From an uncultured Lachnospiraceae bacterium (lineage in GTDB: Bacteria > Bacillota > Clostridia > Lachnospirales > Lachnospiraceae): a DNA stretch of 64,000 nt. Position numbers and translations under genes: made by a program. Positions 34,373-42,578 of this stretch are shown in pieces. Below the pieces are notes generated by a model. The model was not told the origin of the DNA, did no database searches, and was given only the letters and a program-made list of their open reading frames with translations. The first letter of the stretch is position 1; each line of letters starts with the position of its first letter. The stretch is from assembly GCA_910579735.1 (NCBI GenBank), contig CAJTUZ010000009.1:61608-125607 (forward strand), written 5' to 3'.

Positions 34373-35358
34373 TTTAGAAAGTGTACGGAAAATACAGCCC
34401 CTCCCTGCGGATGATTTTGGGCCAGGATCGTCCCTCCCTGCCGCATGATAATATTTCTGCAAAGGGCAAGTCCGATTCCATATCCCGCCGCATCCGCATC
34501 TTTCCCCCGATAGAAACGCTCAAACAGATGCGGTAAATCTTCCTTTTCAAATCCTGCCCCATCATCATGGAATGTGATTTCCGTAAATATCGGATTATCT
34601 TCACAGATGATTTTGATTTTTCCATTATCACCCACACTCTCTATACTGTTTTTCAAAATATTTTGAAATGCTTCTGAAAGCCACCTGAAATCACCCCAGA
34701 TCTCAATTTCCTCTGGCAGATCAGTCTGTATCTGAATATTATGCAGTTCCATGGAGATTAGAAAAGGACGGAGCGAATCGGATACCAGACTGCCTATATT
34801 GATCCGTTCCTTTTTGAAAACCACGATTCCGGCATCCAGGCGGGATAATTTCAGCAGGGACCCAAGCAAAAAATCCATCTGCTCAAACAATTCTCCGGCT
34901 TCCCTTATCAATGCTTTCTGTTCTTTTTTCTCTGTATCTTTTTCTAATAATGACAAAATAATATTCACTGATGTAAGCGGCGTGCGAAGCTGATGTGAAA
35001 TATCTGCAAGAGAATCCGCAAGATGCTTTTTTTCTTTTCTTAACTCATCATTCTGCGCCCGGATACGCAGAGTCATTTTCATAATCTCGCTCTGTAAAAT
35101 AGAAAGTTCACCTTCCTCGGCTTCGCTGATGTATAAATGTTCCGAATTATGCAGCACCAGATCAATCTGCTCCGACAGCTGTGCAATCTTCTTATAGCGT
35201 GCCCTCGTAAACGCATAAAATGCAACTCCCAAGATAACAGACGAAATAAGTTCCAACACCCCTGCCATGATACCGATTTTAAACCCTATGGCTGCAGCAA
35301 TAAAAACTATCACCAAAAACAGTGCGGCAATCCGCCGCATTTCTTTATTCCGAAACAT
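34369..35358 (-). CDS. Sensor histidine kinase with minimal extracellular loop
   Basis: 329 residues from ATG 35358, chosen because GGGAGG lies 6 bases upstream; a longer reading from 35388 lies inside the regulator gene. Two membrane segments (about 10-28 and 30-50) are separated by almost no loop, the pattern of intramembrane-sensing kinases such as BceS. The H-box is DISHQLRTPLTS with His122; the N box NILKNSIESV, GAGFEKEDLPHLFERFYRG and GYGIGLAL form the ATP-binding domain. The gene overlaps the response regulator by 14 bases. Cassettes of this layout often sense peptide antibiotics through their ABC permease; that is inference. Confidence 0.9.
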   Translation of the reverse strand: MFRNKEMRRIAALFLVIVFIAAAIGFKIGIMAGVLELISSVILGVAFYAFTRARYKKIAQLSEQIDLVLHNSEHLYISEAEEGELSILQSEIMKMTLRIRAQNDELRKEKKHLADSLADISHQLRTPLTSVNIILSLLEKDTEKKEQKALIREAGELFEQMDFLLGSLLKLSRLDAGIVVFKKERINIGSLVSDSLRPFLISMELHNIQIQTDLPEEIEIWGDFRWLSEAFQNILKNSIESVGDNGKIKIICEDNPIFTEITFHDDGAGFEKEDLPHLFERFYRGKDADAAGYGIGLALCRNIIMRQGGTILAQNHPQGGAVFSVHFLK

Positions 35359-36031
35359 AGCTGCCTCCCAGCCGGTAACCTGTACCATGAACAGTGAGAA
35401 TAATCTGCGGCCTGGAAGGATCGTCTTCGATCTTTTCCCGCAGCCTCTTTATATAAACGGTTAATGTATTATTATTTACAAATTCCCCCGCGGCATCCCA
35501 TAATTCGTCTAACAGTCTGTCCCTCGTAATAATATTTTTCGGATTATTAATAAATATCAGCAGCAAACGATATTCCAAAGCGGAAAGAAATACCTCTTTT
35601 CCATCCTTTTTTACAGTGCCGCTGACTGTATTCACAGAAAGTCCATTCCTGTCAAAACAGGCAGGCAGACAATCCGCTTTGCGCAGTGCCGCCCCAATTC
35701 TTGCGATCAGTTCCCGTGGTCTGAATGGTTTCGTAATATAATCATCCGCCCCCATATTCAGCCCCGTAACAACACTTGCTTCATCCCCGGACGCTGTTAA
35801 AAAGATAACCGGGATGTTCTGCGTCTGCTTGATTTCTGTACATACGGCAAAACCATTCCCGTCAGGCAGTGAAATATCTACCAGGGCTATATCAAATCTG
35901 CTCTTGGCAAGCATATCGACTGCTTCTCTTTGCGCGCAGGCATGGCTTACTGCAAACCCTTCTGACTTGAGCAGAAGCATTAAATTCTTGGAAATTGTCT
36001 TATCATCTTCAACCAGGAAAACTTTTTTCAT
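35345..36031 (-). CDS. OmpR-family response regulator
   Basis: 228 residues from ATG 36031 (MKKVFLVED), with GGAGG 5 bases upstream. Receiver domain with acidic Asp9/Asp10, phosphorylation site Asp52 (VDISLPDGNG), Thr79 region and Lys101 (YITKPFRP). The C-terminal winged helix has RLLLIFINNPKNIITRDRLLDELW and NTLTVYIKRLREKI. It is the first gene of a four-gene cassette with kinase, ATPase and permease. The divergent promoter region faces prs. Confidence 0.94.
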   Translation of the reverse strand: MKKVFLVEDDKTISKNLMLLLKSEGFAVSHACAQREAVDMLAKSRFDIALVDISLPDGNGFAVCTEIKQTQNIPVIFLTASGDEASVVTGLNMGADDYITKPFRPRELIARIGAALRKADCLPACFDRNGLSVNTVSGTVKKDGKEVFLSALEYRLLLIFINNPKNIITRDRLLDELWDAAGEFVNNNTLTVYIKRLREKIEDDPSRPQIILTVHGTGYRLGGSYVSE

Positions 36032-36081
36032 TCCGGCCTCCTCTATTTTCATTCATCCTTCTCATAATCTTTATGAATATC

Positions 36082-36110
36082 ATTATATGCGGTTGAGCGG
36101 CTAATTTCAA
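36082..36110 (-). promoter_or_regulatory. Predicted promoter of the regulator-kinase genes
   Basis: Minus strand TTGAAA (36105-36110), 17-base spacer, TATAAT (36082-36087). Confidence 0.65.
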
Positions 36111-36130
36111 TCAGCGGGTTCATCAAACTC

Positions 36131-36159
36131 TTGACGTGTCATTGGCATAATGATATAAA
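36131..36159 (+). promoter_or_regulatory. Predicted promoter of the PRPP synthetase gene
   Basis: TTGACG (36131-36136), 17-base spacer, TATAAA (36154-36159), 36 bases upstream of the start codon. Confidence 0.65.
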
Positions 36160-36194
36160 AGAAGTGATAGATTTTTTACAGATTGGAGAATATT

Positions 36195-37388
36195 ATGCCT
36201 AATATTGAAGAACTTAAAACAGCAATGCCGGTTGCTCCGATTAAAATTGTCACGACAACCGCCGCTTTGCCTCTGGCACATAAAATCAACCGTTATCTGG
36301 TAGAATTCAGGCAGAATCTGAATAACAGTTTCAAAAAAGATCCTGCCTTTTACGGCTATATGGAGGACGACTACCTGATTGAAATGGAATGCCCCCGTTT
36401 CGGAAGCGGCGAAGGAAAAGCGATCCTCAATACTTCCGTCAGAGGCAAAGACATCTTTATCTTAACGGATGTCTGCAACCACAGCATTACTTATCAGATG
36501 AACGGCTTCATGAACCATATGTCGCCTGACGACCACTATCAGGATTTAAAAAGGATCATCTCCGCAATCAACGGTAAAGCGCACCGCATCAACGTGATCA
36601 TGCCTTTCCTGTATGAAGGCAGACAGCATAAAAGAAACGGCCGGGAATCGTTGGATTGTGCTTATGCCGTTGAAGAACTGATGAATATGGGCGTTTCCAA
36701 CTTCATCACTTTTGATGCCCATGACCCGCGCGTACAAAATTCCGTGCCGTTAAAAGGTTTTGACAACTATACTCCGCATTACCAGTTTATGAGAGCGCTT
36801 TTACATACCTCAAATGACTTGTTGATCGATAAAGACCACATCATTGTGATCAGTCCCGACGAGGGCGCCCTTGACAGGGCCGTATATTTCGCCAATGTAC
36901 TCGGTGTAGATACCGGTATGTTCTATAAAAGACGCGACTACTCCACGATCGTAAACGGCAAAAATCCCATCGTCGCCCATGAATTCTTAGGTGATAATAT
37001 CGATGGCAAAGACGTCATTATCATAGACGATATGATCTCTTCGGGCGGCAGTATGATCGATACGGCCAAGCAGTTAAAGAAAATGAATGCAAAACGCGTC
37101 TTTATCTGCTGTACCTTCGGCCTGTTTACCGATGGACTGGCTGCATTTGACGAGGCTTATGAACATTGCTATTTCGACCGTATCATTACGACGAATCTAT
37201 GTTATCAGCCGCCGGAATTAAAAGAGAAGCCCTACTATCAGGAAGCGGATATGAGCAAATTTATTGCTTCTATCATTAATTTCATGAACCATGATGCCTC
37301 CATGTCCAATATTTATACGCCGACGGAAAAAATCCGTCATATTCTCGAAAAGTATAATAACAGAGAAGAGGATGCGCTGGAAGGTTAA
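36195..37388 (+). CDS. prs: Divergent ribose-phosphate pyrophosphokinase (PRPP synthetase)
   Basis: Makes PRPP from ribose 5-phosphate and ATP. The 397 residues exceed the usual 310-320. The metal/substrate motif DAHDP (174-178), the KRRDY stretch and IIIDDMISSGGSMID (275-289) identify the family. In canonical enzymes the PRPP loop reads DDMIDTAGT; here it is DDMISSGGS (278-286). The extra length lies in an N-terminal extension and inserts. The start at 36195 (MPNIEEL) has GGAG 6 bases upstream; the TTG at 36183 is not needed. It is monocistronic between its promoter and a terminator. Function is by homology only. Confidence 0.88.
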   Translation: MPNIEELKTAMPVAPIKIVTTTAALPLAHKINRYLVEFRQNLNNSFKKDPAFYGYMEDDYLIEMECPRFGSGEGKAILNTSVRGKDIFILTDVCNHSITYQMNGFMNHMSPDDHYQDLKRIISAINGKAHRINVIMPFLYEGRQHKRNGRESLDCAYAVEELMNMGVSNFITFDAHDPRVQNSVPLKGFDNYTPHYQFMRALLHTSNDLLIDKDHIIVISPDEGALDRAVYFANVLGVDTGMFYKRRDYSTIVNGKNPIVAHEFLGDNIDGKDVIIIDDMISSGGSMIDTAKQLKKMNAKRVFICCTFGLFTDGLAAFDEAYEHCYFDRIITTNLCYQPPELKEKPYYQEADMSKFIASIINFMNHDASMSNIYTPTEKIRHILEKYNNREEDALEG

Positions 37389-37427
37389 AACATCGACTGC
37401 TTCTACATAAAACATAAAGTAAATAAA

Positions 37428-37473
37428 CTATAAAAATTCCGGGGTTTTATATAAAATCCCGGAATTTTTATAG
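37428..37473. terminator. Bidirectional terminator between prs and the carbamoyltransferase-like gene
   Basis: Long near-perfect palindrome CTATAAAAATTCCGGGG / CCCGGAATTTTTATAG with A-rich and T-rich flanks. Confidence 0.9.
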
Positions 37474-37477
37474 TCGC

Positions 37478-38317
37478 TCAGACAGCAGCCTGCATCATGC
37501 ACCATATTATAATTGCCTGCTGGATCTCCAATAAATTCTTTTTAAACGCATACCCTGCGTAATAGTCTGACTGTATGACTTCATCGGAAACTTCTTCACC
37601 GCGGTAAAACGGCGGACAGGGGTTTAATATGGCGTTTTTATTCGCCATATCCATTACTTCCCCAGTCACCCGGCAGTCTTTAAAATCCGCTAAAACCCCG
37701 GCAGGCAGAGAATCCGTACAGATAATGTCCTTTCCTTTGACGGCTTCCCTGATATCATGATAGATGTTTACACCATCCATCTCATAACCTGTACCGCAGC
37801 ACTGAGACAGATCAAATCCCATAACTTCCGCCGCTTCTTTCCAGGCTAATCCGATATTGCCGGATTTGCCGCAGAACAAATAGTTATCCCTGATAAAATC
37901 CTCTCTGATCTTTGACAGCGCGTACATATCCGCCATAATCTCACAGGGATGATTACAGTCCGTCATGGCGTTGATTACCGGAACGTCTGCATACTCTGCA
38001 ATCTTCTCTATCAATTGTATGTCCTGATACCGCACGATGATAAGATCCGCCCAATTATTCAAATAACCGCAGACGTCTCTTATGTCTTCTTTTTTATTCA
38101 GTGCATCATCCGGGAATAAAATGGATTGACCGCCCAGTAACCATATCCCTTTTTCGAATGTTACCCGTGTTCTGATACTGGATGCGGGAAAAAATAAAAC
38201 CGCGCTCTTTCCCTGCAGGAAACCGTTATATTTTCCGGCGCTGATCTCATCTGCAATATGAAATATTTCATATACCTCGCCTGCCCGCAAGTCCGTTAAT
38301 CTGATAAAGTCTTTCAT
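37478..38317 (-). CDS. Orphan carbamoyltransferase-superfamily protein
   Basis: 279 residues of the aspartate/ornithine carbamoyltransferase fold. The carbamoyl-phosphate motif is SSIRTR (46-51), versus STRTR in classical enzymes. The second motif is HPCEIMADM (123-131), versus HPCQ, so Gln is Glu. The third is LNPCPPF (231-237), replacing the HCLP of ornithine enzymes, and no clear ornithine-type SMG loop is found. It is about 30-50 residues shorter than typical members. It stands alone with no arginine or pyrimidine gene nearby. It may use another amino or amide acceptor or be non-catalytic; the substrate is unknown. Confidence 0.78.
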   Translation of the reverse strand: MKDFIRLTDLRAGEVYEIFHIADEISAGKYNGFLQGKSAVLFFPASSIRTRVTFEKGIWLLGGQSILFPDDALNKKEDIRDVCGYLNNWADLIIVRYQDIQLIEKIAEYADVPVINAMTDCNHPCEIMADMYALSKIREDFIRDNYLFCGKSGNIGLAWKEAAEVMGFDLSQCCGTGYEMDGVNIYHDIREAVKGKDIICTDSLPAGVLADFKDCRVTGEVMDMANKNAILNPCPPFYRGEEVSDEVIQSDYYAGYAFKKNLLEIQQAIIIWCMMQAAV

Positions 38318-38394
38318 GGGAAGTCTCCTTCTGTCTGTTTCTGTTAACTTTTATCATAACACACTTTCTATGGCAGTAGATATATTTTATTCTG

Positions 38395-38422
38395 CACAGG
38401 CAATGCTTCCTTACATAAAATA
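38395..38422 (+). promoter_or_regulatory. Candidate sigma-K promoter of the collagen-like gene
   Basis: CACA (38395-38398) and CATAAAATA (38414-38422), 15 bases apart, close to the mACm and CATAnnnTA pattern of mother-cell sigma-K. No good sigma-A promoter is seen here. The leader is about 25 bases. Confidence 0.45.
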
Positions 38423-38454
38423 GAAATAGTAACTACGTATAAGGAGAAGATAAC

Positions 38455-39021
38455 ATGAGAAATAATCGTCGCAGATCCTGCTGCTGTTCCTGCTGCCGCG
38501 GACCGAAGGGACCACAGGGAGATCCCGGGCCTGCCGGACCGCAGGGACCAATGGGGCCGCAGGGGAAACCCGGGCCGGGCGTACAGCCGGCGTATTTAAA
38601 CGCTGTCATGCAGGGAGGGTTTCAGGATGTCGCACCGGAAGAGTCCGTTAAGTTTCTGTTGGCATATCAATCGGGTGATTTTTCGTTTACACCGAACACC
38701 TCGAAAATCACGGTCAATACCGGAGGCGTCTATCGGATTGATTACTCCATACTGATCCGCCCTGCCGCCGGATTACTGAATATTGCCTATGCAGTAGCCA
38801 TCAACGGTCTCGAAAACCCATTGTCCTTTTTCGGAACATATTCTGATGAAAGCGCCGATACGCAGCGTGCAGAAGTTACAGGTATGTTCATCACCCCGAT
38901 TGCCGCCGGATCAACCGTCGAACTGCGTAATAAATCTTCCACAACAGACTATCTGGCCGGAACAGGGATTGACAACCAAGCGGTCAATCACGCATCTATT
39001 ATATTACAGAGAATCGCCTGA
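38455..39021 (+). CDS. Collagen-like spore-surface protein
   Basis: 188 residues. A basic, Cys-rich start (RRRSCCCSCCR) is followed by nine uninterrupted G-X-Y triplets (GPK GPQ GDP GPA GPQ GPM GPQ GKP GPG, about 16-42). A C-terminal domain of about 135 residues (YRIDYSILIRPAAG, FGTYSDESADTQ, NHASIILQRIA) resembles the C1q/TNF-like trimer heads of BclA-type proteins. Such proteins form the hair-like nap of the exosporium in other spore formers. AAGGAGAA lies 6 bases upstream of the ATG. The cysteines could cross-link the filament base. Family is clear; the precise spore location is inference. Confidence 0.82.
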   Translation: MRNNRRRSCCCSCCRGPKGPQGDPGPAGPQGPMGPQGKPGPGVQPAYLNAVMQGGFQDVAPEESVKFLLAYQSGDFSFTPNTSKITVNTGGVYRIDYSILIRPAAGLLNIAYAVAINGLENPLSFFGTYSDESADTQRAEVTGMFITPIAAGSTVELRNKSSTTDYLAGTGIDNQAVNHASIILQRIA

Positions 39022-39035
39022 TCCGCCCCGGCAAT

Positions 39036-39069
39036 AAAATTTCCAGGGTATCCAAACCCTGGAAATTTT
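39036..39069. terminator. Bidirectional terminator after the collagen-like gene
   Basis: AAAATTTCCAGGG (39036-39048) and CCCTGGAAATTTT (39057-39069) with an 8-base loop. It serves the gene to the left and the convergent kinase gene to the right. Confidence 0.85.
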
Positions 39070-39105
39070 AATCTTTAAACCTCTGACTCTTATATCATGA
39101 TTCGA

Positions 39106-41751
39106 TCATGCCTGCAACACCGGAAATGTGAGGATCACCTTAAACAAGTCTCCATCCAGAATGATCTCAAATGTGCCGTTTTGCGCTTCTGTCAGGTTTT
39201 TGGCTATAGAAAGGCCAAGTCCGCTGCCTTCCGTCGTTCTGGATTCATCACCCCTGATGAAGCGTTCCGTCAATTCGTCCGGATTACAATTTAATTCTTT
39301 AGCGGAAATATTTTTAATGGATATTTCCACCATTTCCCGCTGTTTCTCTCCTTCGGTACTCCTGCCGCAAATGGCAATATAAACTCTTGTGCCTTCCAAC
39401 GCGTATTTATAAATGTTATTGAACAGGTTCTCCATAACACGCCAGGTGCTTCTGCTGTCAGCTTCGATCACCGCATTCTGCGTATTGACATTGATCACGC
39501 TCGTCAGGCACTTTTTCTCAAACTTCTCGGAGAATTCCCCGATTGTCTGATTGACGAGCTCTAACAGATTGATCTTCTCAAAATGCAGATTAATATTCCC
39601 GGAAGATATTTTGCTCGCCTCCACCAGATCGTCGGTCAGCTGCTTCAGACGCTGGGATTTTTCATCCAATACCTTGATATAACTGCGGACGCGTTCATTT
39701 TCCACGTCCTCCCGCTTGATCAGATCCACATAATTGATGATGGAAGTAAGCGGCGTTTTGATGTCATGCGAAACATTCGTGATCAGATCCGCCTTCATAC
39801 GCTCGTCTTTCATGCTGACTTCTACCGCGTTCTTGATACCGTTTCCGATACTGTTGACGGATTTGGCCAATACAAGATTATCTCCGTGCAGATTCTCCTG
39901 TTTGATCTGGTAAGCAAAATCTCCTTTTGCAATCTTCTCAATCCCCGTGACGATATTCTGTCTTTCCTTCACATCGATATAAAGCATTGCACCGATCACC
40001 ATATCGATGACAAAAGCGATGAACAATCCCAACAACGCCGGGAATTCTGTAAAAAGTCCAAACATCAGCATCAGCAGATTAAATGCCAGGAAAATGAAAT
40101 ACGGCACCCATGTTCTGACAACGATGCTTCCATTATCGTATACTTCAAGGATCAGGTCTGCGCACTTGTGCACGATCCGTTTTAAATAACTGTTCTGCCA
40201 GAACACTTTGGCCCTGATTCTTCTGACAAAACTATAATAAAAGAAGCAAAAGATCACATCGATCAAAAATACAATGGCTCCTGCCGCTATTTTAAACCAC
40301 GGCGAATAAATATTTTCAATGTTTAAATCGCTGCTCCATTTCCTGTTATCCCATGCGCCCTCGGTAACGATCGATATTCCTGCGCAGCATATTACGAACG
40401 CACATACAAGTCCGCCGATCACTGCCGCCTCGGTCGGTATTTTGTCAAAGCCGTTCAGTCTGATACGGGCATTCCCTTCTTCATCGATATCGCGTCCGGT
40501 TGCTCCCGTCAGATATACCAGCAGTACAAGATAGAGTATCACCGCTGCCGCTGCCAGAATGACCCACTGCCAGAAATAGGGCAGATAATTTTGAAAACCG
40601 GCTTTTCCCTGTGCAAAAGCATCGCTCACCGGATAAGTGGAATCGACGCCGATCCAGATTCTGATACTTTCCGGATAAGCATAATCATAATTTTTTACAA
40701 TATCGCTTATCGTACTCTCACGAATAGACGAATTGCTTTCGTAGATCATTTCGGACGGACTGTAGTACAAATATTTTCCGCCGTTTACACCGCCGAATTT
40801 TCCATCGAAATTTTCACTGAAAAAATCTGCCATGCTTTCATTTTTTAAAGCACTTTTGAGCTTATCCATACTGATCAGGTCTTCCATGTTGGTGAAATAT
40901 TCCGTATGGCTGCCCACTGTTTTCTCAATGCAATAACGCAAATTTGTATTCTGGCTGTCGTAATATTCCTGATAGGAAAGATATTCCTCGTAATTATAGG
41001 CAAGACTGTTCATAGCCGCCTCCACGCTGTCACACAATCCGCGGTATGACGTCAGATCCGCCGTATATTCTTCAATGTTTTTACCATCAACAGACTTATA
41101 GCGGTTGACCAGAACATCAAATTCTATCGTTTCTTCATCCGTATACCACCAGTCGTCGTCTCCATCCGGCAGCATATTGGAAGAAACATCGTCAACAAAG
41201 GTATAACTGCCGATATCCGATTTCATATAGTTGGCGTCAGACGTATTATAATATTTGCTGTCCGGATCCACAACGGTCATCATCGTCTTATCTGCCAGAA
41301 ATTCTTTAAGCTGTTTCGTCGTCATGGATACCGTGGAAAATTCCATTCCGTATTTCTGCCATTTCAGCAGATCTTCCAGATAATATCTCGCGGTCACATA
41401 CTGTTCCGGCATCCCCTGGTCACGATAATTATAAGCCGTCACATCAATGATCTTTTTCCCGTCAAATTCTCCATCGGTCTCTAACTGGCTTCTGATAACG
41501 CCGACCCGTATGATATCCGCTACCGCCCGCCCATAGATCGTATGAAAAAGTTCGGACTCTTCATATATTTTCTCCTGATCGGAAGCGTGCAGACTATAGC
41601 TCTGTGTTCCCCATAATCCATGTATCATAACCGTAGAACCTGTTGTGATGACCAATAATGCAACTGCCGCTGCGGCAAGCAGAACATGCTGCAGCAGGTA
41701 CAAAAATCCTCTGACGCCTCTGCCGGCTCTTCCCTTTTTCTTATTTCCCAT
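39106..41751 (-). CDS. Large multi-pass sensor histidine kinase (881 residues)
   Basis: One N-terminal membrane segment (about 17-42) precedes a big extracytoplasmic region (about 45-385). About six more segments follow (near 390-420, 445-470, 495-520, 555-610), then a HAMP-like linker (NIVTGIEKIAKGDFAYQI). The dimerisation box is NVSHDIKTPLTS with His662. The ATPase part has N box NLFNNIYKYA, GDESRTTEGSGLGLSI. The C-terminal half matches VanS/BaeS-like kinases. The extracellular part has no recognised domain. It lies 13 bases after its response regulator gene. It is much larger than its partner cassette kinase at 34.4 kb and senses something different. Confidence 0.86.
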   Translation of the reverse strand: MGNKKKGRAGRGVRGFLYLLQHVLLAAAAVALLVITTGSTVMIHGLWGTQSYSLHASDQEKIYEESELFHTIYGRAVADIIRVGVIRSQLETDGEFDGKKIIDVTAYNYRDQGMPEQYVTARYYLEDLLKWQKYGMEFSTVSMTTKQLKEFLADKTMMTVVDPDSKYYNTSDANYMKSDIGSYTFVDDVSSNMLPDGDDDWWYTDEETIEFDVLVNRYKSVDGKNIEEYTADLTSYRGLCDSVEAAMNSLAYNYEEYLSYQEYYDSQNTNLRYCIEKTVGSHTEYFTNMEDLISMDKLKSALKNESMADFFSENFDGKFGGVNGGKYLYYSPSEMIYESNSSIRESTISDIVKNYDYAYPESIRIWIGVDSTYPVSDAFAQGKAGFQNYLPYFWQWVILAAAAVILYLVLLVYLTGATGRDIDEEGNARIRLNGFDKIPTEAAVIGGLVCAFVICCAGISIVTEGAWDNRKWSSDLNIENIYSPWFKIAAGAIVFLIDVIFCFFYYSFVRRIRAKVFWQNSYLKRIVHKCADLILEVYDNGSIVVRTWVPYFIFLAFNLLMLMFGLFTEFPALLGLFIAFVIDMVIGAMLYIDVKERQNIVTGIEKIAKGDFAYQIKQENLHGDNLVLAKSVNSIGNGIKNAVEVSMKDERMKADLITNVSHDIKTPLTSIINYVDLIKREDVENERVRSYIKVLDEKSQRLKQLTDDLVEASKISSGNINLHFEKINLLELVNQTIGEFSEKFEKKCLTSVINVNTQNAVIEADSRSTWRVMENLFNNIYKYALEGTRVYIAICGRSTEGEKQREMVEISIKNISAKELNCNPDELTERFIRGDESRTTEGSGLGLSIAKNLTEAQNGTFEIILDGDLFKVILTFPVLQA

Positions 41752-41764
41752 ATTCCCACCTCTT

Positions 41765-42457
41765 TTATTGTTTCTCGATCTTGTAGCCCACGCCCCACAC
41801 TACTTTCAGGTATCGTGGATCCTTCGGGTTTATTTCAATCTTCTCTCTGATATGCCTGATATGTACGGCAACCGTATTATCCGCACCGATCGCTTCTTCG
41901 TTCCAGATGCTTTCATAAATCTGATCGATCGAAAACACTCTGCCGCAGTTTTTGACAAGCAGAAGCAAAATATTATATTCAATCGGCGTCAGCTTCACAC
42001 TTTCTCCATCTACCGTAACTTCTTTCGTATCATCATCGATACACAGACCGCCTACACGAAACAGCGCATTATTTTCCGTATTCAGACTGCCCAGCATCGT
42101 ATACCGTCTGAGGTTGGATTTTACCCTTGCAACCAGTTCAAGCGGATTAAACGGTTTCGTTACATAATCGTCCGCCCCGATATTCAGTCCCAGGATCTTA
42201 TCGCTGTCTTCGGATTTGGCGGAAAGAATAATGATCGGAATACTGGAATACTCTCTGATTTTTAAAGTCGCATGAATACCATCCAACTTCGGCATCATGA
42301 TATCCAGAATCAGCAAATGAACCGTTTTTTCCTTTAAAATCCGGATCGCCTGCTCGCCATCATATGCTTTATAAATCTGATAGCCTTCCTGCAGCAGATA
42401 AATCTCTATCGCATCTACGATCTCTTTATCGTCGTCACATACAAGAATATTCGCCAT
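41765..42457 (-). CDS. OmpR-family response regulator (partner of the 881-residue kinase)
   Basis: 230 residues from ATG 42457 (MANILVCDDD), with GGAGG 7 bases upstream; the in-frame ATG at 42517 is not needed. Phosphorylation site Asp52 (LDIMMPKLDG), acidic Asp8-Asp10, Lys101 (YVTKPFNP). Winged-helix part: EYNILLLLVKNCGRVFSIDQIYESIWNE and VAVHIRHIREKIE. The promoter and the target are unclear. Confidence 0.93.
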   Translation of the reverse strand: MANILVCDDDKEIVDAIEIYLLQEGYQIYKAYDGEQAIRILKEKTVHLLILDIMMPKLDGIHATLKIREYSSIPIIILSAKSEDSDKILGLNIGADDYVTKPFNPLELVARVKSNLRRYTMLGSLNTENNALFRVGGLCIDDDTKEVTVDGESVKLTPIEYNILLLLVKNCGRVFSIDQIYESIWNEEAIGADNTVAVHIRHIREKIEINPKDPRYLKVVWGVGYKIEKQ

Positions 42458-42578
42458 CTGCTTCACCTCCTCTTTTGAAACCGCGGGAAATAACTCCCCT
42501 GCATCCAGGGTTTTCACGCCTGATCTTATTGAAACATATAAAATGAAAGGAATATATGGGAAATTAATTAAGTTTTTC

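Noticed and set aside
39106..42457. Second two-component system as VanRS
   Set aside because: The kinase is far larger than VanS with about seven membrane segments, and no vancomycin resistance genes are near.
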